Notes: generated by a model not told the origin, from the sequence alone. Shown: positions 40,865 through 50,009, numbered from the stretch's first letter. The stretch is 64,000 bases of DNA from Orientallactaga sibirica (GCA_036365145.1 JAEOAD010001365.1:952501-1016500); one strand, 5' to 3'. Made by a program: numbers and translations.

Positions 40865-41066
40865 TATAAGCACAGAAAAATGTGAATGGGAACATCCAGT
40901 CAAATTATCAAGAGTAAAAGCATCTTCATTCTGTTCACTCTAGGTAGATCCAAAACCCAAGGGTAACAGTGTGAATAAATAGTTACCTCTGAGGGAATAA
41001 GATTGTGGAGTGGAAAGTGGTACTGACTATTTTTCTTCAACGTCTCGGGATTGTCTGGCATGTTAC
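40865..41066 (+). mobile_element. Ancient L1 3' region, right part
   Basis: GGTAACAGTGTGAATAAATAG, TTACCTCTGAGGGAATAAG, ACTATTTTTCTTCAACG. Confidence 0.5.
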
Positions 41067-41079
41067 AATAAGTCTATCT

Positions 41080-41268
41080 GAGCCGGGCGTGGTGGTGCAC
41101 ACCTTTAATCCCAGCACTCGGGAGGCAGAGGTAGGAGGATCGCCATGAGTTCAAGGCCACCCTCAGACTGCATAGTTAATTCCAGGTCAGCCTGGGCTAG
41201 AGTGAGACCCTACCTCGAAAAAAAGAAAAAGAAAAAAAAAGATAAGAAAAGAAAGGAAAACTAAAAAT
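41080..41268 (+). mobile_element. B1-type SINE, young
   Basis: GAGCCGGGCGTGGTGGTGCAC to CCTACCTCGAAAAAAAG. Perfect 13-bp TSD AATAAGTCTATCT at 41067-41079 and 41269-41281. Confidence 0.97.
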
Positions 41269-41319
41269 AATAAGTCTATCTTTTTGCATAAGTTTTATTT
41301 ATTTACTTAGTTATTTGGG

Positions 41320-41535
41320 GTTTTTTTTAGATTTTTATTTTTTTATTTATTTATTAGAGACAGAGAGGGAGAAAGAGAGTGAGAATGGGCACGCCAGGGC
41401 CTCTAGCCACTGCAAACGAACTCCAGATGCATGCGCCACCATGTGCATCTGGCTTACGTGGGACCTGGAGAATTGAACCTGGGTCCTTAGGCTTAGCAAG
41501 CATACACCTTAACTGCTAAGCCATCTCTCCAGCCA
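41320..41535 (-). mobile_element. tRNA-class SINE
   Basis: TTTTATTTATTTATTAGAGAC start, GCCATCTCTCCAGCC end. TSD AGTTATTTGG on both sides. Confidence 0.96.
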
Positions 41536-41544
41536 GTTATTTGG

Positions 41545-41690
41545 TTTTTTGAGGTAAGGTCTGGCTCTTTCCCAGGCTGACCTGGAATTCACTACATAGT
41601 CTCAGGTTGGCCTCAAACTCACAGCACTTCTCCTATCTCAGCCTCCCAAGTGCTAGGATTAAAGGCCTGCGCCACATGCCTGACATCTTA
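41545..41690 (-). mobile_element. B1-type SINE
   Basis: GGTTTTTTGAGGTAAGGTC to CTGCGCCACATGCCTGAC. Confidence 0.93.
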
Positions 41691-41826
41691 CTTTTTGGAT
41701 TTTGAGCCCGGTCTCATGAAGTCCAGGTTGCCTTCAAATTTACTATATAGCTCAAATTACCTTTGCCTTCTGATCTTCCTACCTCTATTTCCCAAGTAGA
41801 TTACAGACATGCACCACCATACCAGG
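41691..41826 (-). mobile_element. B1-type SINE, old
   Basis: TTTGGATTTTGAGCCCGGTCTC, CCTTTGCCTTCTGATCTTCC, ATGCACCACCATACCAGG. Confidence 0.8.
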
Positions 41827-42015
41827 ATTGCATAACTTCCTTTTTAAATTAGATTCAACCCAATCCCTCTCTCCCTCCCTCCCCCTCACGCAAAGGCTAT
41901 GATCAAAATAATCTTTAAAAAATATACAAATTGGTCCAATAGTTCTTATTCTAACAGCTGAAAACAAATACTTTAAAGGAAGTGACTGTTGGATTCTTTT
42001 ACTAAAATGTAAATA

Positions 42016-42202
42016 CAAGGCTAGAGAGATGGCTTAGCAGTTAAGGCCTAAGGACTCAGGTTCAATTCCCCAGTACCCACGTAAGCCAGATGCACAAGGT
42101 GGTGCATACATCTGGAGTTCGTTTGCAGTGGCTAGAGGCCCTGGCATGCCCATTTTCTTTCTCTCTTTCAAATAAATAAATAAATATAAAAAATTTAAAC
42201 AT
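42016..42202 (+). mobile_element. tRNA-class SINE with internal deletion
   Basis: AAGGCTAGAGAGATGGCTTAG, then AGTTAAGGCCTAAGGACTC: the GCGCTTGCCTGCAAAG block is missing. Confidence 0.94.
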
Positions 42203-42249
42203 ATTTCCTTTAGATTGCAAGTTATTAAACATGGCCTTAAATAGGCAAA

Positions 42250-42400
42250 TGGGTTTTTGTTTTTTGAGGCAGGGTCTTGCTCTAGTCTTGGTTGACCTGG
42301 AATTTACTCTGTAGTCTCAGGCTGGGCTCAAACTCACAGCACTCCTCCTACCTCTGTCTACTGAGTGCTGGGATTAAAGATGTGTGCCACCACGCCTGGC
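42250..42400 (-). mobile_element. B1-type SINE
   Basis: GGGTTTTTGTTTTTTGAGGC to GCCACCACGCCTGGC. GCAAATG flanks it on both sides. Confidence 0.93.
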
Positions 42401-43119
42401 AGCAAATGTATTTTATAACTGAATAAGGTGCCAATCACTGCATTCTAAATTCCATTTTTGACTTACCACCTAACAACTGCAATATCTGAAAACCAGGCTT
42501 TAACTATTAAAATGTTTAACTATTAAACCATTCTACCCAGACTGCCAAAAATCATGTGCTATTGTCACCAACAATGAAGATCAACCAGGATCTTTTTAAG
42601 ACACTGTTTTACTTCTAAAGATTTTTTAAAAATTAAGGAAATTTGATGGTCATCATAAATTTAATTAAGACCACAGTTTTCCATCCTCAAATGAAAACAC
42701 AATGACAGATTCAGTCTCACAGAAATTTAGTAAATTCCCTTACCACCCTCTTCTTGGGTGCATGTGCTACCTCCCCAAATACCCAGCATGACTACCTTCC
42801 TACAAAGAATAGTCTAACCTGCTGAAAATGTAATTTTTCAGAAAGAAATTAACAACATTTAATTTAACTTTGCAAGTTATTAAGTGTAAGCTTGACATAT
42901 ATAGCGGTAGTATATATAGTGCCAGGTTAAAACCATAGAAATGGGTCCCCTGAAAGCCAGACCTTCCCATCATATCTGCAGCTACTGCAGTCTAGCCAAA
43001 TCCATATTGTCTTCTCCGCCCTTTATTACAACATAGTTTATACATGGGTACCTAAAGTCATTCTTGGTGACTTAAAAGAAACAAAATGGACCTTGACAGA
43101 AAAGGCCCAACAAAGGACA
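42401..43119. other. Unique AT-rich non-coding sequence
   Basis: About 720 bp without any interspersed repeat I recognise. TATATAGC/TATATAGTGCC doublet at about 42897-42923. No gene motif. Confidence 0.45.
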
Positions 43120-43195
43120 GAAAAGGGTGGCCCATACATATAATCCCAGCACTTTAGAGGTGGAGGCAGGAGGATCAGGAGTTCAAGAAACAAAC
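43120..43195 (+). mobile_element. B1-type SINE fragment
   Basis: GGGTGGCCCATACATATAATCCC, AGCACTTTAGAGGTGGAGGC. Confidence 0.7.
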
Positions 43196-43544
43196 AGAAA
43201 AGACTACCTCCAAGCACCGGAGGAACTTCTAGCTTGGGCACAATGAAATAATGCTTCTGCACTATGACAGCTCCATTCTTGCCAATCAACTGAATGTAAG
43301 AAGGCCAGGGAAGAGCAACTTCCATGTTTCTGGTTTGAGTAACTGGGTCAAAGTTGGCCCATTGATTGTGATGGTGACTACTGGGTCTGGGGGGAGGAAG
43401 AAGAGTTTGGAGTGGACATGTTCAGTTGATGCCAAAGAACATCAAGGAATAAAAGGCTTCATAACTGGCACTGGAGCTCAGAGAGCTAGTGTGGGTTTGA
43501 GACAGAATCAAATGCTGGTTATACTAGGACAATAAGGCACTGAT
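43196..43544. other. Unassigned, possible ancient repeat
   Basis: CATGTTTCTGGTTTGAGTAACTGGG and TTTGGAGTGGACATGTTCAG look like an old LINE-type repeat. The 94-codon open frame here has no recognisable domain. Confidence 0.3.
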
Positions 43545-43640
43545 TGGGGCTGGGGGTGTAGCTCAGTGGTAGAAAGCATGATAAGCATGCACAAGACCCT
43601 GGGTTCCATCCCAAGCACCAAACAACAATAATAATAAATG
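43545..43640 (+). mobile_element. ID-type SINE
   Basis: GGGGCTGGGGGTGTAGCTCAG, TGGTAGAAAGCATGATAAGC, GACCCTGGGTTCCATCCC, then CAATAATAATAAATG. A single unexpanded copy of the element tandemly amplified at 18781. Confidence 0.9.
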
Positions 43641-43864
43641 AAAAAGGACTGGTGTGAATATAAAGACCTGGAGCAAGAGGCAGAGTTCAGGGTGCTACCA
43701 ATGGCAGGTCACCACCATCTCTCCTGAGGTCCTTATGCTACAACATCTTCCACAATTTAGCCTTTCGCAGATAAACCTTAAATGGGGAGGGAAGGAACAC
43801 TAATCTTACACTCTGCCCTCTAAGTGCAAAGAGAAGCAGAAATGCCCTATTGCAGAGAAAAAAA

Positions 43865-44060
43865 ATACACTCATTAAGTGCTAAGTGTTGAGCCCTGTGC
43901 TAACCACAAATTATCTCTTAGAATCAGAACAATTCTGGCATAAAAGTCCTTATGACTACCATTTCACAGATGGGACACTGAGGCTGGGAGTGAATGTGTG
44001 GGGGAGCTAAGGGCTGTCATGTCACAGCCCACAGTTAGGCAGTCTCTAAGCCAGATGGAG
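43865..44060 (+). mobile_element. MIR (1 of a run)
   Basis: CACTCATTAAGTGCTAAGTG, TGAGCCCTGTGCTAACCAC, CATTTCACAGATGGGACACTGAGG, GTCACAGCCCACAGTTAGGC. Confidence 0.85.
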
Positions 44061-44069
44061 AATATTGGA

Positions 44070-44285
44070 GAAGAACAATCATAATACATAAGATCTGCTA
44101 CTTAGTGAGGGATGGCTCCCACTAGTATTCAGCAAATCCTTACAACCTTCTGAGGGTGATAATGTTATTGTTCCATTTTTATAAACGAGGAACTTGAGGC
44201 TGCATCTGAATCAGTGTGGAATCTGACTCACTGAGGAGACCAAGGCTTCAAACAGAGCCCTACTCTCGGAGGGTCTCTAAGCCAC
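44070..44285 (+). mobile_element. MIR (2 of a run)
   Basis: TTCAGCAAATCCTTACAACC, GGTGATAATGTTATTGTTCC, TTTTATAAACGAGGAACTTGAGG. Confidence 0.72.
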
Positions 44286-44294
44286 TGGGAAACA

Positions 44295-44515
44295 ATGAAT
44301 AAATAATACCATTTACTGAATGCTATGTGCCAGCTGTTGTGCTAAGCACTTTACACATGGTATTCGCCTTGCATCTTCAAAACAACTATGAGGTGGCTGC
44401 TAATGAAATCTCCATTTTATAGATAGGGAAACCAAGGCACAGAGAGGTTCAGTTAGTTTACTAAGATCGCCCAGCTGATGAATGGTAGATCCTAAATTAG
44501 AATACGGATCTCTCT
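44295..44515 (+). mobile_element. MIR (3 of a run), well preserved
   Basis: CATTTACTGAATGCTATGTGCC, GCTAAGCACTTTACACATGG, CCATTTTATAGATAGGGAAACC, AAGGCACAGAGAGGTTCAG, CGCCCAGCTGATGAATGG. The best MIR in the window. Confidence 0.95.
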
Positions 44516-44554
44516 CTACTCAAGCAAAAGCTCGTAACAAAATAATCCCGGTTA

Positions 44555-44725
44555 GCAACAGCCACTCTGCATTGAGTGCTAACTACGGACTCGGCTCTTC
44601 ACATGCACATGGTCAGCCGTCACCCTATGCAGTGCACAGTATCTTCACCTCGTTTTTCCAGAAGCTAACAATAAAGCAAACGCGTATTAAGTGCCTCCAA
44701 TATTGCAAATGCCTTATTCACGAGA
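44555..44725 (+). mobile_element. MIR fragments (4 and 5 of a run)
   Basis: Two partial 5' ends: GCATTGAGTGCTAACTACGG with CTTCACATGCAC, then GCGTATTAAGTGCCTCC with CCTTATTCACGAGATCTC. The second ends next to an A run at 44738. Confidence 0.65.
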
Positions 44726-45098
44726 TCTCAACATCTAAAAAAAAAAAAATCCGTAGCAAAAGGCTTTCTCCTTCCCCGTTTACGGAGGTTCGGCGCGGTC
44801 TCCCCACACCGCAGCTCCGAGTGGCAAAGCTGGAACGTGCGCCCACAGCTTCCCGACTCCGAGCTCTGCCCCAACCGTGCCGGGTCGGTACGTCCGGAAA
44901 GTTGAGCCGTGCGGGCTCGAGTCCCGCCGGGCGCCGAGGGCTCGAGTCCCGGCGCTCCGTCCCCGCCCCTACAGCCGGTGCCCACACCCGGCCGGCCATC
45001 CGCCTGGTCGCCAGCCAGGGCTTGACCCTCGGGGTCCGAGCAGCCACCGACCCTCCACCACCTTGCGAAAGACTGCTCCTGCATTGGAAGCCGCGTAC

Positions 45099-45230
45099 CT
45101 GGGCGCCCCAACTGCCCGCCCGCGGGCTCCTCGAGCGCGGCGTCCGAACCCGCGCGGCTTGCTGTAGACGCAGCCAGCTCCCGTGGCCCGAGTGACTTCT
45201 AGGCTGCCCACTTCCAAGCCGCTTCGCGCG
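45099..45230 (-). other. Candidate first exon, leftward gene
   Basis: On the minus strand GGCGCCCAG is followed by GTACGC at 45098-45093, a good donor, with the exon's last base at 45099. The upstream edge is placed just inside the 45238 ZNF143-type motif and is a guess. No acceptor-defined second exon was recognised to the left. Confidence 0.35.
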
Positions 45231-45237
45231 GGGCCTC

Positions 45238-45251
45238 CTGGGAACTGTAGT
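45238..45251 (-). promoter_or_regulatory. ZNF143/THAP11-type motif, proximal
   Basis: Minus strand reads ACTACAGTTCCCAG, matching the ACTACAATTCCCAGC core bound by ZNF143 (with THAP11/HCFC1) at mammalian promoters. Confidence 0.75.
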
Positions 45252-45332
45252 TTCGCCCTCAGAGGCCGCCCGCTGAAGCGAGCCTGGCGCGCGAGGGCTG
45301 CCGGGAGCCGTGGGCGGACCACCAGCCGCGCA

Positions 45333-45351
45333 GCTTGCTGGGAACTGTAGT
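45333..45351 (-). promoter_or_regulatory. ZNF143/THAP11-type motif, distal, near consensus
   Basis: Minus strand ACTACAGTTCCCAGCAAGC, almost the full consensus ACTACAATTCCCAGCATGC. Same orientation as the other motif and exactly 100 bp from it. Confidence 0.85.
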
Positions 45352-45379
45352 CTACGGGTCGCCTCGGTCCCTCTGCCTT

Positions 45380-45901
45380 CTCCAGAGGACTTCCGCAGCC
45401 CGAGGGGCGTGAGGCACGGAGGTGCGCCTGGCGCTGGCTGCAGTTGTGAAGCCGCGCTCTTCAGCGCGCCTGGGCCGTTTCTCCTTTCTCCAGTCGCGTC
45501 CTCGTCCGCCCTCCACTCCGCGGACCCTCACTCTCCCTGTCCGCGGAGCGCGAGGCTCGAGAGGGGCCGGGCCAGCGGAGCGCACAGGGCGCTAGACCCC
45601 TGGGCGTGGGGCGGCGCGCGCTCACGCACGCACGCGCGCGCGCTCCCGGCTGACGCTGGCCCGAGTCGCTCCAGCCCCGGGCGCGGGAGGACTTTTTTTT
45701 TTTCTTCCGGGCGCGCGCGCGGGCGCGGCTCACTCCTGCCTCCTGGGTTAGGCCGCCGCCGGGCGCGGGGTTGCAGGAGCAACCGTTCTGTTGTCCGAAT
45801 CCCCCCGCATCGCCCGCAACGTAGCTCCTCAGGCACTCCCCTCGGTCTGTTCGCCTACCTCGGAGCTCCGGGGCCCCTCGCTGGTCGAGGTCCTGCCACA
45901 G
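45380..45901 (+). other. Candidate first exon, rightward gene
   Basis: CTGCCACAG followed by GTAACG at 45902 is a plausible donor. The 5' limit is inferred from the position downstream of the 45333 motif. No conserved coding sequence is evident, so it may be a 5' untranslated exon. Confidence 0.3.
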
Positions 45902-46099
45902 GTAACGGGGCGCGGCTCGGGCCTTCCGGAGGCGACACGCCCTCCGATCCGCCCGCCCCGGCGGGACGGGCCCGGGCCGCTGAGTTCTTGGCGCCTCGGG
46001 TCTTCTCCCGGGACGGAAGTGCGGTGGCGGACGGGCTGACACCCGCCCTTCGTTCGCAGCGACACACACTGAGGGTAACTAGAGCTCGTGGAGCCTGAC

Positions 46100-46785
46100 C
46101 GCTGTCCACATCGAGTCCACCTGCTGACGTGGCCGGAGATTCGGTGCTTTCCTTTCTCCTCCTTTGTCTCCAGTGCCACCATTGCTCCATAAGGATTTTC
46201 TGAGTGAATTAACTGGGATGGCATGGCTCTCTGGTCCTTTCTGCAGCGACCTGCTTCCAGAAAGATTCCCAGAACGACCTGAAGCCGCGAAGCTTCTTCC
46301 TGGCAGAGGGCAGAGAGTTCATTATTCCCAGGAATCCTGAGTAACCCTTTTATTCAGTGGAAACTAGCTCATCCTGTTATGTTTATCGGCCTGGAAAGCT
46401 CACTTTCCATCAAAAAAGTAAAGCGCTCAGCCTCCTAACTGCTGGGATTAAAACAGCAAGCCACCAGTGACACAACTAGTGCTTCCCATCCTTAAGAAGC
46501 TACCTAAGGCCATGAATAGTATTCCCAGAACTGTGCACAAACTTGGACTCTATCAGTAATGTCATTTAAAGAACAGAGTAAGCAAAGGTTGCCTTTATGG
46601 TATTACATTCAAATATCTGGATCCTTCCCGTGCCTGCTGTGCCTGTCCCCAACTGTAAGATGTACCTGCCACGCAGAGCTCTGCAATCCACACAAGGTCC
46701 TACTACAAAGCACGGAGCGCACATCACCCTCCTTTTGTGTGGTCAGGTCTTATACACTCATGGGACTTTGTACTTTGCCTTCTTA
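46100..46785. other. Island shore, no supported gene
   Basis: CTGCTGACGTGGCC at 46120-46133 is a CRE/UPRE-like motif. CTTTCTGCAG at 46234-46243 could be an acceptor. A B1 antisense fragment (CAGCCTCCTAACTGCTGGGATTA) lies at 46428-46470. Confidence 0.4.
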
Positions 46786-46800
46786 AAACTGAATCACAAG

Positions 46801-47012
46801 GGCTGGAGAGATGGCTTAGCAGTTAAGGCGTTTGCCTGCAAAGCCAAAGGATCCTGGTTCAATTCTCCAGGACCCACGTAAGCCAGATGCACAAGGGGCG
46901 CATGCATCTGGAGTCATTTTGCAGTGGCCGGAGGCCCTGGCAGGCTCATTATCCCTCCCTCTCTCGCTTTCTCTCTCTTCTCTGTCTCTTAAGTAAATAA
47001 AATATATTTTTT
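46801..47012 (+). mobile_element. tRNA-class SINE, stack member 1
   Basis: GGCTGGAGAGATGGCTTAGCAG to AAGTAAATAAAATATATTTT, between AAACTGAATCACAAG and AAACTGAATCATAG. Confidence 0.96.
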
Positions 47013-47028
47013 AAAAACTGAATCATAG

Positions 47029-47178
47029 GGGCCGGGCGTGGTGGCGCACGCCTTTAATCCCAGCACTTGGGAGGCAGAGGTAGAAGGATCGCCGTGAGTT
47101 CGAGGCCACCCTGAGACTACATAGTTAATTCCAGGTCAGCCTAGGCCAGAGTGAGACCCTACCTCGGAAAAAAAAAAA
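47029..47178 (+). mobile_element. B1-type SINE, young, stack member 2
   Basis: GGCCGGGCGTGGTGGCGCACG to CCTACCTCGG plus A tail, nearly consensus with its CpGs retained. Confidence 0.97.
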
Positions 47179-47191
47179 AAAACTGAATCAT

Positions 47192-47325
47192 AGAAGTCAG
47201 GAGTGGTGGCACACACCTTTAATCCCAGCAGAAGTAGGATCACCATGAATTTGGGGCCACCCTGAGACTATTTAGTGAATTCCAGGCCAGCCCTACAACA
47301 AGATCCTACCTAGGGGGAAAAAGAA
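47192..47325 (+). mobile_element. B1-type SINE, stack member 3
   Basis: AGAAGTCAGGAGTGGTGGCAC to ATCCTACCTAGG plus tail. Two internal deletions. Confidence 0.92.
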
Positions 47326-47338
47326 ATACTGAATCATG

Positions 47339-47534
47339 GACTGGAGAAATGACTTGCTTGCAAAGCCAAAGGACCCAGGTTTGATTTCCCCATTACCCAC
47401 GTAAAGCCAGAAGCAAAAGGTGACACATGCTCCTGGAGTTCCTTTGCAGTGGCTAGGAGGTCCTGGTGCACCCATTCTCTCTCTGCCTCTATCTCTCTCC
47501 CTCTCTCTTTCAATGAATAAATAAATTAATTAAA
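47339..47534 (+). mobile_element. tRNA-class SINE, stack member 4
   Basis: GACTGGAGAAATGACTTGC: the TTAGCAGTTAAGGCA segment of the head is deleted. Confidence 0.93.
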
Positions 47535-47545
47535 AAACTGAGGAA

Positions 47546-47749
47546 TGGAGGGATGGCTTAGCAGTAAGGCATTTACCTGCAAAGCCAAAGGACCCAGGTT
47601 TAATTCCCCAGGACCCATGTTAACCAGATGCACAAGGGGGCACACGCGTCTGGAGTTCATTTGCAGGGGCTGGAGGTCCTGGTGCACCCATTTCCCCTCT
47701 CTCTCTCTCTCCCTCTCCGTCAAATAAATAAATAAAAATATCTTTTTTT
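47546..47749 (+). mobile_element. tRNA-class SINE, stack member 5
   Basis: AATGGAGGGATGGCTTAGCAG to (AAATA)n. Confidence 0.95.
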
Positions 47750-47759
47750 AAACCGACTC

Positions 47760-47993
47760 AGGGGCTGGAGAGATGGCTTAGCAGTTATGACACTTGCTCA
47801 TGAAGCCTAAGGCCCAAGTTCCATTCCCCAGTTCCCACGTAAGCCAGATGCACATAGTGGCACATGTGTCTAGAGTTCATTTGCAGCGGCTAGAGGCCCT
47901 AGCATGCCCATTCTCTCCATCTTTCTATGTGCCTCTTTCTCTCTCTCACTCTATCTCAAATAAATAAAATATTAAAATAAAATAAAAAAATAA
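47760..47993 (+). mobile_element. tRNA-class SINE, stack member 6
   Basis: AGGGGCTGGAGAGATGGCTTAG to AATAAAATAAAAAAATAAAA. Confidence 0.95.
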
Positions 47994-48008
47994 AAAACCG
48001 AATCACAG

Positions 48009-48171
48009 GCCGGAGGGATGGCTCAGCAGTGAAAGGTGCCTCCTTGTAAAGCTTGTGGGTCTGGGTTCAGTTCCCCAGTATCCTTGTAAAACCAGATGCA
48101 CAACTGTTGTTGGTTTGTAGTGGCAGGAGCCCTAGCATGTTCATACTCCTTCTCTCAAATAAATAAATTAA
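48009..48171 (+). mobile_element. tRNA-class SINE, old form, stack member 7
   Basis: GGCCGGAGGGATGGCTCAGC, AAAGCTTGTGGGTCTGGG, TAAAACCAGATGCACAAC. It belongs to the older subfamily of 17216 and 24158, so was probably among the earlier arrivals. Confidence 0.92.
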
Positions 48172-48172
48172 G

Positions 48173-48372
48173 GGCTGGAGAGATGACTTAGTGGTTAAAG
48201 TGCTTGCCTATGAAACCTAAGGATCCAAGTTCAATTCTCCAGGTCCCATGTAAGCCAGATGCATATGGTGGTGCATGCATCTGGAATTGGTTTGCAGTGG
48301 CTAGAGGCCTTGGCACACCCATTCTCTCCTTCTCTCTTTCTCTCTACCTCTCTCTGTCTCAAATAAGTAAAT
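48173..48372 (+). mobile_element. tRNA-class SINE, stack member 8
   Basis: GGGCTGGAGAGATGACTTAG to CTCAAATAAGTAAAT, inserted at the previous element's A-rich tail. Confidence 0.95.
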
Positions 48373-48535
48373 CCAGGCATAATGGTGCATGCCTTTAATC
48401 CTAGCACTTGGGAAGCAGAGGTAGGAGGATTGTCATGAGTTCAAGGCCACCCTGAGACTACATAGTGAATTCCAGGTCAGCCTGAGCTAGAGTGAGACCC
48501 TACCTCAAAAAATATAAATAAATAAATAAATAAAT
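48373..48535 (+). mobile_element. B1-type SINE, stack member 9
   Basis: CCAGGCATAATGGTGCATGCC to ACCCTACCTC plus TAAATA repeats. Confidence 0.95.
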
Positions 48536-48715
48536 AGCCTGGTGTGGTGGGCATGCCTTTAATCCGAGCACTCGGGAGGCAGAGGTAGGAGGATCGCCGT
48601 GAGTTTGAGACCACCCTAAGAATACAGAGTGAATTCCAAGTCACCCTGGGCTAGGGTGAGACCCTACCTCAAAAAACCAAATAATAATAATAATAAATCA
48701 GAAAAAAAAGAAAAG
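48536..48715 (+). mobile_element. B1-type SINE, stack member 10
   Basis: AGCCTGGTGTGGTGGGCATGC to ACCCTACCTC plus AATAATAAT tail. Confidence 0.95.
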
Positions 48716-48731
48716 TAATTTAAAAGATCTT

Positions 48732-48947
48732 AGGGGTGGAGAAATGGCTTAGCAGTTAAGGCACTTGCATGCAAAGCCAAAGGACCGAGGTTCAATTCCC
48801 TAGGACCTATGTAAGCCAGATGCACAAGGGGGAACATGCATCCAGAGTTTGTTTGCAGTGGCTAGAGGCCCTGGTGCACCCTTTCTCTCTCTCCCTGCCT
48901 ATTTCTCTTTCTCTCTCTCAAATAAATAAATAAAATATTTTTTTAAA
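48732..48947 (+). mobile_element. tRNA-class SINE, stack member 11
   Basis: AGGGGTGGAGAAATGGCTTAG to AAATAAATAAAATATTTT, right before AAACTGAGTCACAATTGGG. Confidence 0.95.
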
Positions 48948-48961
48948 AAACTGAGTCACAA

Positions 48962-49090
48962 TTGGGTATGGTAACCTGTAGTCGCAGCAACTCAGAAGGC
49001 TGGGGCAGGAAGACCACTTGAATCCACAAGTTTGAGACCAGCCTGAACAACATAATGAAACATTATCACACACCACCACCACCATCACTA
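48962..49090 (+). mobile_element. Proto-B1 / 7SL monomer relic
   Basis: ATTGGGTATGGTAACCTGTAGTCGCAGC, AGGCTGGGGCAGGAAGACC, TTGAGACCAGCCTGAACAAC. GTAGTCCCAGC rather than TTTAATCCCAGC marks it as older than true B1. Its 5' end lies at the stack's outer TSD. Confidence 0.82.
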
Positions 49091-49167
49091 CCAATAACAG
49101 CCAAATGAATCACTAGTGTAATTTAAGTTTGAGGAAATTAAAAGTTGTAAAAATGTTCAAAGAATAA

Positions 49168-49266
49168 TATAGCCAGCTGTGGTGACACACGCCTGTAGGA
49201 AATTGCTGAGGAACAGGCAGGAGAATCAGGAGTTCCAGGCCAGCCTGGGCTACACATTAAAAAAGA
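49168..49266 (+). mobile_element. B1-type SINE, old, with deletion
   Basis: TAGCCAGCTGTGGTGACACACG, GAGTTCCAGGCCAGCCTGGGC. Confidence 0.82.
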
Positions 49267-49856
49267 ATGTAACCCGTCACTCGGATTTTCCCATTGTAAT
49301 AAATTTTATAACTATTTTATGTCTGCCTTCCCTACTAAACTCTAAATTCTGTGTTCCTTTCCCCTCATATTCTATAAGAGGTATATGAAGCTAATGATGC
49401 CCAAAAGGAGCCCAGAAGTCCCACAGTGTCATGGTGTGCCCCCTAGAGCCAAGTTTCATAAGGCAGGTCTTGTGGGAATCTGCTTTCCTTCAGACACTAC
49501 AATGGACCTAAGGGAAAAATCGGTCCAATGTTAATGCCAACACACAGACCTGGAGTTTCCCACAGCCAGTAGGAAATACCTTATCATGGCCCCAAATACC
49601 CTTTACCCTAAGTGGACCACAGACTTAATTATCTCATTAGATTATCTTTGGGTTATCAAGATATTAACCAGTACCACTGGGATTAAGTCATTCCAGACTT
49701 GCTTTAGGGATTGGTGAGTGGAGTGGGGGAAGAAGTTTCCTCTGAAGTAACCTGATGAAATGTGTCCACAGGGTAGGAGGTTTGGGGTGTGAAGACCGTC
49801 TTACCCCCATCAGTGTTTCTTCAAAGGGTCCAAACCACATGCTTTATGTTGTAGTT
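49267..49856. other. Unique non-coding sequence
   Basis: About 590 bp without recognised repeats or genes. Confidence 0.45.
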
Positions 49857-49993
49857 TAGAGGCCGGATCTCACTATAACCCAGACTGACATGGAACTCAC
49901 TGTGTAACCCAGGTTGGCCCAGAACTTACAGTGATCCTCCTACCTCAGCCTCCAGAGTATTAGATTTGTAGTTTTGAACCACCACACTCAGCT
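49857..49993 (-). mobile_element. B1-type SINE, old
   Basis: GGCCGGATCTCACTATAACC, GATCCTCCTACCTCAGCC, AACCACCACACTCAGC. Confidence 0.82.
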
Positions 49994-50007
49994 TTTCCAA
50001 CTATGTG

Positions 50008-50009
<2 letters not shown>

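Larger units (their letters stand above)
44760..46090. promoter_or_regulatory. CpG island, probable bidirectional promoter
   Basis: About 1.3 kb that is strikingly GC- and CpG-rich, free of SINEs, in otherwise CpG-poor repetitive DNA. It contains two ZNF143/THAP11-type motifs (45238, 45333), ETS-type CTTCCGG/CGGAAGTG sites (about 45714, 46013), GC boxes, alternating CG tracts (45625-45645, 45705-45728) and candidate splice donors pointing left on the minus strand (45099) and right on the plus strand (45901). Long open frames here (such as 45310-46098) overlap on both strands and reflect composition rather than coding. The genes served lie outside or are spliced beyond recognition, so I cannot name them. 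Confidence 0.88.
46786..48961. repeat. Stack of SINEs on one recurrent target site
   Basis: AAACTGAATCACAA at 46786 is followed by a SINE, then AAACTGAATCATAG (47015), a B1, AACTGAATCATAG (47181), a B1, ATACTGAATCATGG (47326), a SINE, AAACTGAGGAATGG (47535), a SINE, AAACCGACTCAGGGG (47750), a SINE, AAACCGAATCACAGG (47995), four more elements, a SINE, and finally AAACTGAGTCACAATTGGG (48949). The outer flanks join to a plausible empty site, AAACTGAATCACAATTGGG. Confidence 0.9.

Noticed and set aside
44482..45195. 237-codon plus-strand open frame
   Set aside because: The first half is MIR sequence and the second half is CpG-island composition. No protein feature.
44760..46090. Naming the promoter's gene
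   Set aside because: No exon with recognisable protein sequence in the window; a name would be a guess.
45310..46098. 262-codon plus-strand open frame in the GC-rich region
   Set aside because: It overlaps long frames on the other strand, is rich in R/G/P/A as expected from GC composition, has no domain, and spans the candidate promoter and donor site.
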